Shown here: piece by piece, positions 1 to 7,518 of the stretch
Layout of the letters: the number at the start of each line of letters is the position of its first letter
Position numbering within the stretch: position 1 is the first letter of the stretch
Assembly: GCF_014212055.1 (NCBI RefSeq)
Contig: NZ_JACJVO010000031.1
Location: 1-64,000 of the forward strand
Direction of reading: 5' to 3'
Length of the DNA: 64,000 nt
Source: Cohnella zeiphila
GTDB lineage: Bacteria; Bacillota; Bacilli; Paenibacillales; Paenibacillaceae
Notes under the pieces: model-generated
The model's input: the letters and a program-made list of their open reading frames with translations, nothing else
The model's database searches: none
Told to the model about the DNA's origin: nothing
Translations under genes and position numbers: made by a program

Positions 1-1714
1 GCGCCGGGGTCGCCGCCGCGGAGCCGGCGTCGCGGCTCGCCGGCGCGGCGCCGCCGCTTGCGGACGGCGCCGCCTGGGACGCGCCGGCGCCGCCGGTTCC
101 CGAGGCCGGTGTGCCGGCCGAAGGCGTCGGACGGGCGGCGGAGCTGCCCATGCCGCCCGTCCCCGCGCTTGCCGACTGCGAATAGCCGCCGGATGTCGAG
201 CCAGACGGGCGCGAGCCGTTCATGCCTCCGCCGTAGGAGCCGCCGGACGCGGGCGAGCTGTAGCCGCCGGTCCGCTGTCCGGAGCCCATCGGCGGACGCG
301 AGCCCATCTGGGAGCCGCCGGGACGCGGGGAGCCCTGGCCGGAGCCCGTGCTAGGCGAATAGGACGAGCCGACACGGGGGCGGTTGCCGGAAGAACCGTT
401 GCCGTTATATCCTCCGCCGCTGCTTCCGTTGCCGCTGTGGCCGCCGCCGCTTCCGTTGGTGCCCACGCCGGATGTATCGAGCGAATCGAGAAATTCCCGG
501 TTCGTTTTCGTATTGGACAGCTTGCGCAGGAACTGGTCGACGAATTCGATCGAATCGTTCATGCCCTTGCGGATCGCCCATACTTTGTCCAGTTCTTCCT
601 TGGACAGCAGCATCTCTTCGCGCCGCGTGCCCGAACGGCGGATATCGAGAGCCGGGAAGATGCGCCGTTCCGCCAGCTTGCGGTCCAGGTGCAGCTCCAT
701 GTTGCCAGTTCCCTTGAATTCCTCGTAGATAACGTCGTCCATTCGCGAACCCGTCTCGATCAACGCCGTTGCCAGGATCGTCAGGCTGCCGCCTTCCTCC
801 ACGTTGCGAGCCGCGCCGAAAAATCGTTTCGGCCGGTGGAACGCGGCCGGATCGACGCCCCCGGACAACGTGCGGCCGGACGGCGGGATGACCAGGTTGT
901 ACGCGCGGGCCAGCCGGGTGATGCTGTCCAGCAGAATGACGACGTCGCGCTTGTGCTCGACGAGGCGCAGCGCCCGCTCCAGCACGAGCTCCGCCACCTT
1001 GATGTGATGCTCCGGCACTTCGTCGAACGTCGATGCGACCACTTCTCCCCGCACCGAACGCTGCATATCCGTCACTTCCTCCGGCCGTTCGTCGATCAGC
1101 AGCACGAACAGGTCGATGTCCGGACGGTTCGCGGAGATGCTGTTGGCAATCTCCTTAAGCAGCAGCGTCTTGCCGGCCTTCGGCGGCGCGACGACCAGGC
1201 CGCGCTGGCCAAGGCCGACGGGCGCGAGCAAATCCATGATGCGGGTCGACAAACGGGTGGGAGTCGTCTCGAGAACGAGCTTTTGTTCCGGGAAGAGCGG
1301 GGTCAGTGCGGGAAAATGGAGGCGTTCGGCGGCGGTCTCCGGCGATTCGCCGTTGACGGCGTTCACCTGCAGCAGTCCGAAATAGCGTTCGCTCTCCTTC
1401 GGCGCGCGGCATTTGCCGGACACCAGATCGCCCGTCCGCAGGTCGAACTTGCGAATCTGGGATGCGGAGATGTAGATGTCTTCCGCGCTGGGCAAATAGT
1501 TGATCGGGCGCAGGAAGCCATACCCTTCGGGGAGAACTTCCAGCACGCCCTCCATGAACATAAGGCCGCTTCGTTCCGCCTGCGCTCGCAGGATGGCCAC
1601 GATAAGCTCCTTCTTCTTCATCTGACTGTACGCGGGCACCTGGTGGTTCTTGGCCAGCCTCGTCAGCTCGCTGAGCGTCAGATTCTCCAGGTCCGCCATC
1701 ATGAGATCTGTCAA
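1..1714 (-). CDS. rho: Transcription termination factor Rho with long C-terminal low-complexity tail (3' end outside window)
   Basis: RNA-dependent hexameric ATPase that ends transcription. The visible protein has the N-terminal helical domain (LENLTLSELTRLAKNH), the cold-shock-like RNA-binding domain (EGYGFLRPINYLPS, DIYISASQIRKFDLRTGD) and the ATPase core with Walker A PPKAGKT and Walker B DVVILLDSITR. The canonical end (NTKTNREFLDSLDTS) falls at about 470-510. The same frame then continues without a stop to the window edge, adding at least 155 residues that are almost only Gly, Ser, Asn, Pro, Ala and Arg. A TTG start at 1714 is preferred: a GGGG-type SD lies 5 bases before it, while the ATG-ATG at 1702/1699 has no close SD. 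The gene lies downstream of murA on the same strand. Confidence 0.93.
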   Translation of the reverse strand, partial: MTDLMMADLENLTLSELTRLAKNHQVPAYSQMKKKELIVAILRAQAERSGLMFMEGVLEVLPEGYGFLRPINYLPSAEDIYISASQIRKFDLRTGDLVSGKCRAPKESERYFGLLQVNAVNGESPETAAERLHFPALTPLFPEQKLVLETTPTRLSTRIMDLLAPVGLGQRGLVVAPPKAGKTLLLKEIANSISANRPDIDLFVLLIDERPEEVTDMQRSVRGEVVASTFDEVPEHHIKVAELVLERALRLVEHKRDVVILLDSITRLARAYNLVIPPSGRTLSGGVDPAAFHRPKRFFGAARNVEEGGSLTILATALIETGSRMDDVIYEEFKGTGNMELHLDRKLAERRIFPALDIRRSGTRREEMLLSKEELDKVWAIRKGMNDSIEFVDQFLRKLSNTKTNREFLDSLDTSGVGTNGSGGGHSGNGSSGGGYNGNGSSGNRPRVGSSYSPSTGSGQGSPRPGGSQMGSRPPMGSGQRTGGYSSPASGGSYGGGMNGSRPSGSTSGGYSQSASAGTGGMGSSAARPTPSAGTPASGTGGAGASQAAPSASGGAAPASRDAGSAAATPA

Positions 1715-1763
1715 TACAATCCCCACTTTATTATCCGAGTGGAGCGATCCGGCCGCGGCCGGA

Positions 1764-3014
1764 TCACCCTTCGCGCCATACCTCGGCGCCTAAATCGCTC
1801 AAATGCTCCACCAACCGCTCGTAGCCCCGGTCGATGTATTCCGTTCCGGTAATTTCCGTCGTTCCGTCTTCTATCGTAAGCGCGGCTACGGCCAGTGCGG
1901 CTCCGGCGCGAAGATCGGCCGCCCGCACCTTCGCGGCGTTGAGCCGGCCGCCCTCGATAATGGCCGATCGGCCTTCCACCCGAATCTGGGCGCCCATGCG
2001 CGTCAGCTCCGGGACATGCTTGAATCGGTTGCTGTAGACGTAGTCGGACAAAATGCTGACTCCGCTCGCCTGGGCGAGCAGGCTGGTCATCGGGGACTGA
2101 AGATCGGTGGCGAAGCCGGGGTAGACGAGCGCCTTCACGTCGACCGCTTCATAGGTCGGTTGGCCGACGACGCGGATCGCTTCGTCCATCTCGTATACGT
2201 GCACGCCCATTTCCTGCAGCTTGGCCGTCAACGCTTCCAGGTGCTTGGGAATAATGTTGTCGATGAGGACGTCGCCGCGGGTCGCCGCTGCGGCGATCAT
2301 GTACGTTCCGGCTTGAATGCGATCGGGAATGATAGAGTGGCGGCACCCATGCAGGCTGTCTACGCCTTCAATGCGGATCGTCTCCGTTCCCGCTCCCTTG
2401 ATGCGGGCGCCCATGGAGTTGAGCAGCGTGGCCACGTCGATGATTTCCGGCTCCTTGGCCGCGTTCTCGATGACGGTGGAGCCTTTGGCGCGGGAAGCTG
2501 CCAGCATGATATTGATGGTGGCGCCCACGCTGACGACGTCCAAATATATTTTAGCCCCGCGGAGTTCTTTGGCCCGTATGCGGATGGCTCCATGTTCGTT
2601 AGTTACGACCGCTCCAAGCGCCTCGAATCCTTTGATATGCTGGTCGATGGGACGCGGTTCGAAGTTGCAGCCTCCCGGCATGCCGATCGTCGCTTCTCCG
2701 AAGCGGCCGAGCAGCGCTCCCATCAAGTAATAGGAAGCCCGCAGCAGCTTGACGCGCCCGTTGGGCATCGGCTTGGAGATCATGCGGGAAGGGTCGATCG
2801 ACATCGTGTCGGCTGTCCAGTTGACCTTGCAGCCCAATTCTTCTAGCAATTCGATGTAAATCTCCACATCGCTCAAATGCGGAAGGTTGTCAAGACGAAC
2901 TTCCGATTCCGCAAGGATCGCGGCCGGAAGCAGCGCGATCGCGCTGTTCTTCGCTCCGCTGATGCCAACCGTCCCTCGGAGCGGGCGGCCCCCGCGTATC
3001 ATCAATTTATCCAT
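1764..3014 (-). CDS. murA: UDP-N-acetylglucosamine 1-carboxyvinyltransferase
   Basis: First committed step of peptidoglycan precursor synthesis in the cytoplasm: transfers enolpyruvate from PEP to UDP-GlcNAc. The 416-residue length is normal. Lys22-Asn23 (SGAKNSAIALLP) and the catalytic loop cysteine, Cys116 in MPGGCNFEPRP, are present, so it should be active and fosfomycin-sensitive by family rule. AGGAGG lies 11 bases before the ATG. The setting between fba and rho matches the second Bacillus paralogue (murAB/murZ), so another murA is probably elsewhere in the genome; that last point is inference. Confidence 0.95.
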   Translation of the reverse strand: MDKLMIRGGRPLRGTVGISGAKNSAIALLPAAILAESEVRLDNLPHLSDVEIYIELLEELGCKVNWTADTMSIDPSRMISKPMPNGRVKLLRASYYLMGALLGRFGEATIGMPGGCNFEPRPIDQHIKGFEALGAVVTNEHGAIRIRAKELRGAKIYLDVVSVGATINIMLAASRAKGSTVIENAAKEPEIIDVATLLNSMGARIKGAGTETIRIEGVDSLHGCRHSIIPDRIQAGTYMIAAAATRGDVLIDNIIPKHLEALTAKLQEMGVHVYEMDEAIRVVGQPTYEAVDVKALVYPGFATDLQSPMTSLLAQASGVSILSDYVYSNRFKHVPELTRMGAQIRVEGRSAIIEGGRLNAAKVRAADLRAGAALAVAALTIEDGTTEITGTEYIDRGYERLVEHLSDLGAEVWREG

Positions 3015-3079
3015 TAATGCACGGTCCTCCTCGTCTGCTGCTCATGCACCGGGGACGGAGGTCGCGCCGATACAATGAA

Positions 3080-3110
3080 GGAAAGGGAAAACGCCGAACG
3101 ACGTTTTCCC
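3080..3110 (-). terminator. Hairpin downstream of fba
   Basis: An inverted repeat with arms GGGAAAACG and CGTTTTCCC around an 8-base loop, followed on the minus strand by TTTCCTTC. It lies between the fba stop and the murA start, so it probably separates the two transcripts. The U-run is weak. Confidence 0.55.
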
Positions 3111-3190
3111 ATATCGGAAGGCATAGCCGCTTCCGAAGGCTTGTCCGGCGCGAAGCCGCCTTCGGATGTCGATATGCGCCAGGCACAGAA

Positions 3191-4045
3191 TTAAGCTTGG
3201 TTGCTGCTGCCGAAAAGACGGATCTTCTCTTGAACGACTTGCTTCATGGCCGCGCGGGCAGGAGTCAAATACTTGCGGGGGTCGATAACGTTCGCGTCTT
3301 TGGCGAGGACTTCGCGAATTTGCGCGGTGCAAGCGACTTGGTTCTCGGTATTGACGTTGATCTTGCCGGCGCCCGCTTGGATCGCTTTGCGAATCATGTC
3401 GTCCGGTACGCCGGAGCCGCCGTGAAGAACGATCGGAACCGGAATCTTCGCGACAACCGCTTCGATGATGTCATAGTGGATCTTGACTTCGCCTTTGTAC
3501 ATGCCGTGAGCCGTTCCGACCGCGATCGCCAGCGCGTCGACGCCCGTCTCTTCGTAGAAGCGGATGGCTTCTTCCGGCTTGGCCAATTGTGCGCTTGCTT
3601 CGTCCACGCTCAGGTCGTCTTCGACGCCGCCGATCGTGCCGAGCTCGCCTTCGACGGATACGCCCATCGCGTGAGCGGCTTTGACGATCTCTTTGGTCAG
3701 CTTGATGTTCTCTTCATACGGATGATGGGATCCGTCGAACATGACGGAAGAGAAGCCGGCGCGAATACATTTCATTGCGATGTCGAAGTTGCTTCCGTGG
3801 TCAAGATGAAGAGCGATCGGCAGACCGGACTTCTTGGCGGCCGCTTCCGCGATCGCAACCGTGTATTCGATCCCCATATACTTCAAGGCGCCTTCGCTGA
3901 CACCGAAGATGAAGGGGGACTTCTCTTCGATTGCTGCGTCCGTAATCGCCTGGGCAAATTCGAGGTTGTTCATGTTGAACTGACCTACGGCAAACTTGTT
4001 TGCCTTCGCCTTGGGCAAAAACTCATTCATGGATACGAGTGGCAT
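3191..4045 (-). CDS. fba: Fructose-bisphosphate aldolase, class II
   Basis: Zinc-dependent glycolytic aldolase that interconverts fructose 1,6-bisphosphate with DHAP and glyceraldehyde 3-phosphate. 284 residues, as for Bacillus FbaA (285). Metal and substrate motifs visible: ALHLDHGSNFD, GELGTIGGVEDD, TAHGMYKGE and VLHGGSGVPDD. The start MPLVSMNEFL at 4045 has AGGAGG 9 bases upstream; the longer frame back to 4069 has no SD. An extended -10 promoter lies just upstream, so it can be transcribed apart from spo0F. Confidence 0.95.
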   Translation of the reverse strand: MPLVSMNEFLPKAKANKFAVGQFNMNNLEFAQAITDAAIEEKSPFIFGVSEGALKYMGIEYTVAIAEAAAKKSGLPIALHLDHGSNFDIAMKCIRAGFSSVMFDGSHHPYEENIKLTKEIVKAAHAMGVSVEGELGTIGGVEDDLSVDEASAQLAKPEEAIRFYEETGVDALAIAVGTAHGMYKGEVKIHYDIIEAVVAKIPVPIVLHGGSGVPDDMIRKAIQAGAGKINVNTENQVACTAQIREVLAKDANVIDPRKYLTPARAAMKQVVQEKIRLFGSSNQA

Positions 4046-4106
4046 GATGCAATTCCTCCTGCGCTTCAAATAAGTCGCATCGGCGACGCGACCTGCATAC
4101 TGCGTT

Positions 4107-4137
4107 ATTATAGCACAAAAAGACTTTTGGGTGTAAA
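4107..4137 (-). promoter_or_regulatory. Promoter of fba, extended -10 type
   Basis: Minus-strand TGCTATAAT is a perfect extended -10. The best -35 is TTTACA with a long 19-base spacer, so recognition probably depends on the TG motif. It sits between spo0F and fba. Confidence 0.65.
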
Positions 4138-4183
4138 TACGCGCGAGGAGTACCCGGAACGCACCTGCCCCCTCCCTCTCGCC

Positions 4184-4582
4184 TTAAGTGCCGATCGCGT
4201 ATCGTGAAGGAGGCCCGTCGTCTCCCAATTGCATATTCACGGCAATTCTCATCTCGTCGATATCAAACGGTTTGGTAAAGTGCATCAACGCGCCCAGGTC
4301 CGTCGCTTCCTTGATCATGTCGAGTTCGCCATACGCGGTCATCATGATGACCTTGATCTCGCGGTTCATCTCCTTGATCTTCTTGAGGATCTCCAGGCCG
4401 TCCATTCCCGGGATCTTCATGTCCAGCAGCACAAGGTCCGGCGCGTGGTTGCGGACAATCTCGAGAGCGGCTCGGCCGTTCGCGGCCTGAAACGTCTCGT
4501 ACCCTTCCGTCGCAAACACTTCCAGCAGCAAAATACGGATTCCGATCTGGTCGTCAACGATAAGCAGTTTTTTTCTTCCCAT
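4184..4582 (-). CDS. spo0F: Sporulation phosphorelay response regulator Spo0F
   Basis: Single-domain receiver that takes phosphate from sporulation kinases and passes it through Spo0B to Spo0A. Acidic pocket Asp10/Asp11 (LLIVDD), phosphoacceptor Asp54 (LVLLDMKIPGMDG), Thr in MMTAYGELDMI and Lys in HFTKPFD are all present, and IGIRILLLEVFATEGY closely resembles the Bacillus Spo0F interaction surface. 132 residues; the last 10 or so (DDGPPSRYAIGT) extend past the usual end. No output domain. It lies between pyrG and fba, as in Bacillus, with a sigma-H-like promoter upstream. Confidence 0.95.
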   Translation of the reverse strand: MGRKKLLIVDDQIGIRILLLEVFATEGYETFQAANGRAALEIVRNHAPDLVLLDMKIPGMDGLEILKKIKEMNREIKVIMMTAYGELDMIKEATDLGALMHFTKPFDIDEMRIAVNMQLGDDGPPSRYAIGT

Positions 4583-4622
4583 TTCGCCACATCCTCCGTT
4601 TCTCCAAATCCGTATCTAACCC

Positions 4623-4652
4623 GTATTCGAGATGAGGTCCGCGAATTCCTTC
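4623..4652 (-). promoter_or_regulatory. Sigma-H-like promoter of spo0F
   Basis: Minus strand has GAAGGAATT (perfect match to RNAGGAWWW) and, 12 bases later, CTCGAATAC, which keeps the GAAT core of RNNGAATWW. Sigma-H control of spo0F is known in Bacillus subtilis; here it is inferred from the motif. Confidence 0.6.
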
Positions 4653-4660
4653 ATTCTCCA

Positions 4661-4702
4661 TGGAAAAAAGTGAAAGGCGCCCCGGTTTGCACCAGAGCGC
4701 CG
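4661..4702 (-). terminator. Intrinsic terminator of pyrG
   Basis: Minus-strand stem GGCGCTCTGGT / ACCGGGGCGCC with a GCAA tetraloop (wobble pairs included), followed by TTTCACTTTTTT. Begins about 22 bases after the pyrG stop. Confidence 0.8.
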
Positions 4703-4722
4703 TGCCGGCAATCGGGAAAATA

Positions 4723-6333
4723 TCAATGTCCCGACCGGTTAAGAGCGGCTTTGACGAATTCGCGGAACAGCGGCTGCGGCCGGTTCGGACGCGAGGTAAA
4801 TTCCGGATGGAATTGCACCGCCAGGAACCATGGGTGATCCGGGAGCTCCACCATCTCGACCAGCCGCCCGTCCGGCGAAGTGCCGGAAATGCGAAGGCCC
4901 GCCGATTCGATCCGTTCGCGGTATTCGTTGTTGAATTCGTAGCGGTGGCGGTGACGCTCGTACACGAGTTCCTCGCCGTAGCACTGCGCGGCCAGACTGC
5001 CCGGCACCAGCTTGCAGGGATACAAGCCGAGACGCATCGTGCCGCCCATGTCTTCGATGTCCTTCTGTTCCGGCAGCAGGTCGATGACCGGATGAGGCGT
5101 AGCCGGATGGATCTCCGAGCTGTTCGCGCCGTCGAGGCCGGCCCTGGAGCGAGCCAGTTCGATGACGGCTACCTGCATGCCGAGGCAGATGCCGAAGAAC
5201 GGAACGCCGCGCTCCCGGGCGTAGCGAATGGCCGTGATCTTGCCCTCGATGCCCCGGTCTCCGAAACCTCCGGGCACGAGAATGCCGTCCACGCCGGACA
5301 GCCTTTCCTCCACGTTCTGCGGGGTAATCTCCTCCGCGTTCACCCACCGGATGTTCACTTCCGCGTCGGCGTCGATGCCGGCGTGGCCGAGCGACTCGAC
5401 GATGCTCAGGTAGGCGTCGTGCAGCGCCACGTACTTGCCGACGATGGCGATCTCGGTCGTCTTCGCCAGCGACTTCACACGCTTCACCAGCGCTTCCCAT
5501 TCGGTCATCTCCGCCGACGGCGCCGCGTGGTCCAGGCCGAGATGCTCGACGACGTAATCGTCAAGCCCCTGCTCCTGGAGCATCAGCGGCACCTCGTAAA
5601 GCGTGGATGCGTCGCGGCACTCGATGACCGCATCCGCATCGATGTCGCAGAACAGCGCGATCTTGCGCTTCAGGTCTTCCGCCAGCGGGTACTCGGTACG
5701 GCAGACGATGACGTTCGGCTGGATGCCGATACTGCGCAGTTCCTTGACGCTATGCTGGGTCGGCTTCGTCTTCACTTCGCCGGCCGCCTTGATGTAAGGA
5801 ATGAGCGTAACGTGAATGTACATGACGTTGTTGCGGCCGATGTCGCTTTTGATCTGCCGGATCGCTTCGAGGAACGGCAAGCTCTCGATATCTCCGACCG
5901 TGCCGCCGATCTCGGTGATGACGACGTCCGAGCCGGTCTCGCGTCCCGCACGGAACACGCGGTCCTTGATCTCGTTCGTGATGTGCGGAATGACCTGCAC
6001 CGTGCCGCCCAGGTATTCGCCCCGGCGCTCCTTGCTGATGACCGTCGAATAGATCTTGCCCGTCGTCACGTTGCTGTTCTTCGATAAGTTGATGTCGATG
6101 AACCGTTCGTAGTGTCCGAGGTCCAGATCGGTCTCGGCGCCGTCGTCGGTTACGAACACTTCCCCGTGCTGATACGGGCTCATCGTGCCCGGATCGACGT
6201 TAATATAAGGGTCGAACTTTTGAATCGTCACTTTCAATCCGCGATTCTTGAGAAGCCTGCCGAGCGAAGCGGCGGTGATCCCCTTGCCCAGCGAGGACAC
6301 GACTCCGCCCGTTACGAATATATATTTGGTCAC
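4723..6333 (-). CDS. pyrG: CTP synthase
   Basis: Makes CTP from UTP, ATP and glutamine. 536 residues, normal length. The N-terminal synthetase domain shows GGVVSSLGKGITAASLG, the C-terminal class I glutamine amidotransferase domain has GICLGMQ with the nucleophile Cys and the HPEFTSRP His-Glu pair. Start is GTG at 6333 with AGGAGG 11 bases before it. The roughly 170-base leader has a GGG transcription start and a C-rich attenuator, pointing to CTP-sensing control. Confidence 0.96.
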   Translation of the reverse strand: MTKYIFVTGGVVSSLGKGITAASLGRLLKNRGLKVTIQKFDPYINVDPGTMSPYQHGEVFVTDDGAETDLDLGHYERFIDINLSKNSNVTTGKIYSTVISKERRGEYLGGTVQVIPHITNEIKDRVFRAGRETGSDVVITEIGGTVGDIESLPFLEAIRQIKSDIGRNNVMYIHVTLIPYIKAAGEVKTKPTQHSVKELRSIGIQPNVIVCRTEYPLAEDLKRKIALFCDIDADAVIECRDASTLYEVPLMLQEQGLDDYVVEHLGLDHAAPSAEMTEWEALVKRVKSLAKTTEIAIVGKYVALHDAYLSIVESLGHAGIDADAEVNIRWVNAEEITPQNVEERLSGVDGILVPGGFGDRGIEGKITAIRYARERGVPFFGICLGMQVAVIELARSRAGLDGANSSEIHPATPHPVIDLLPEQKDIEDMGGTMRLGLYPCKLVPGSLAAQCYGEELVYERHRHRYEFNNEYRERIESAGLRISGTSPDGRLVEMVELPDHPWFLAVQFHPEFTSRPNRPQPLFREFVKAALNRSGH

Positions 6334-6432
6334 CCTGTATGAAACCTCCTGCCCCTATGCTCTCGGCATGCTCTTTAGCGTTCCCGCAACTGCCCGGATC
6401 TTTCCCTCCGACCCGGACGATGCGGGCAAAAC

Positions 6433-6469
6433 AAAAAAGTGTCACCCAAAAAAATTGGGGGCACTTTTT
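6433..6469 (-). terminator. pyrG leader attenuator
   Basis: Minus-strand hairpin with outer arms AAAAAGTG / CACTTTTT and inner arms CCCAA / TTGGG, followed by a U-rich run. Its 5' arm contains a run of five C residues. It lies about 40 bases after the predicted GGG start of the pyrG transcript. In Bacillus subtilis, extra G residues added by slippage at low CTP pair with such a sequence and block termination. It could also serve as the rpoE terminator. Confidence 0.7.
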
Positions 6470-6504
6470 AATCTTTAACCTATAGGAAAAGCATGCTTCA
6501 AAAG

Positions 6505-6543
6505 CCCAAGCATAAGTTTAACGTCTCGCAGGTGAGGTGTCAA
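6505..6543 (-). promoter_or_regulatory. pyrG promoter with GGGC initiation site
   Basis: Minus-strand TTGACA, exact 17-base spacer, TAAACT, then TATGCTT and GGGC. Start at G6507 would give a 5' GGGCUUUU transcript, the feature needed for reiterative transcription at low CTP. It sits just after the rpoE stop. Confidence 0.7.
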
Positions 6544-6561
6544 GCCCGCAGGAGGGGCTTC

Positions 6562-7143
6562 TTAATCCTCTTCTTCTTCCTCGGAATCCTCGAATTCTTC
6601 GTCTTCTTCCTCGATTTCTTCCTCTTCTTCCTCGTCGATCTCTTCTTCGATGCCGGAATCGTCTTCCTCGTCGATCGCGACTTCGTCGTCGACTTCCGCG
6701 GCTTCCTCGCCTTCGTCGAACAACTCCTCGCGCTCTTCGTCGAACAGATCGTAATTCTCGTCGTCCGAAGTGAAGGTCTCCTCTTCATCCTCGCCGTACA
6801 GATCCTCGTCGTCGAGATCGTCGTCGTCGTTGATGATGCGAGGCCGCTTCGCGCCGCCCGCCACCGCGTCGTCGGAGCGTTCGACCGGGTACCAGCGCTT
6901 GAGGCCCCAGACGTTGCCCCCGACGCAGGCGAATCGCCCGTCGATGTTAATCTCCGTATACAACGAGGCGATCACTTCGTTGATTTGTTCTTCCGAGAAG
7001 CCCCGGATCTTGGCAATCTCCATCATGAGATCGCGATAGTAGAACGGAGTGTTGGCCGCCTTCAAAACTTCGAAGGCAAGGTCGACCATCGGCATTTCCC
7101 GAATTTTCTCCGCATCGAATTTCAGAGCGTATTCCGCACTCAC
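6562..7143 (-). CDS. rpoE: RNA polymerase delta subunit
   Basis: Gram-positive accessory RNA polymerase subunit that speeds core recycling and lowers non-specific binding. The N-terminal HARE-HTH domain (MPMVDLAFEVLKAANTPFYYRDLM ... INIDGRFACVGGNVWGLKRWYP) is followed by a roughly 100-residue tail of nearly pure Asp/Glu, typical of the family. Start choice: the ATG at 7155 touches the SD AGAGAGG with no spacer, so the in-frame GTG at 7143 (12-base spacing) is preferred; 193 residues. pyrG follows with its own promoter. Confidence 0.93.
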   Translation of the reverse strand: MSAEYALKFDAEKIREMPMVDLAFEVLKAANTPFYYRDLMMEIAKIRGFSEEQINEVIASLYTEINIDGRFACVGGNVWGLKRWYPVERSDDAVAGGAKRPRIINDDDDLDDEDLYGEDEEETFTSDDENYDLFDEEREELFDEGEEAAEVDDEVAIDEEDDSGIEEEIDEEEEEEIEEEDEEFEDSEEEEED

Positions 7144-7518
7144 GCTAGCGCTCATCCTCTCTTTATGTTAAACATGACGATCGTCCGAATCGGTATCAAC
7201 CTATAGTTAACCGTATTTTTTGCGAAAATGCAAGCGCCCCCCCAGAAGCGGACGGACAAGCCGGGATCGCGCGAAAAAACGAAGGCGGTTCCGCTAGGAG
7301 ACCGCCTTCGCTTTTCGACTGTATCCCCCGCCGCCCCCCGTAGAAGAAACCGGCGCGCGATAAGAGTCTCTCCGGGAAACTCTCCCTCTATCGTATGACA
7401 CGCGACGGATTTTGACACCGGGCGACGCCCATTTCCGGGTAAAAGAGGCCGTCCCCTATACGCCCTCCGGGGCATCCACATACTATGCCGAAGATGATCC
7501 GCCGGGAGGGATGCTCCT
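7144..7518. other. Intergenic region between rpoE and the S8 protease
   Basis: The two genes diverge. A possible rpoE promoter (TTGCAT and TTAACT/TATAGG elements, minus strand) lies at about 7190-7230. The only other clear structure is the minus-strand terminator at 7274-7310, which has no recognised gene ahead of it. Confidence 0.5.
7274..7310 (-). terminator. Orphan intrinsic terminator upstream of rpoE
   Basis: Ten-base arms CGAAGGCGGT / ACCGCCTTCG with an 11-base loop, followed on the minus strand by six T. No convincing minus-strand gene lies between it and the divergent protease gene. Confidence 0.75.

Noticed and set aside
437..1852. 471-codon plus-strand frame
   Set aside because: Antisense to rho; no recognisable domain.
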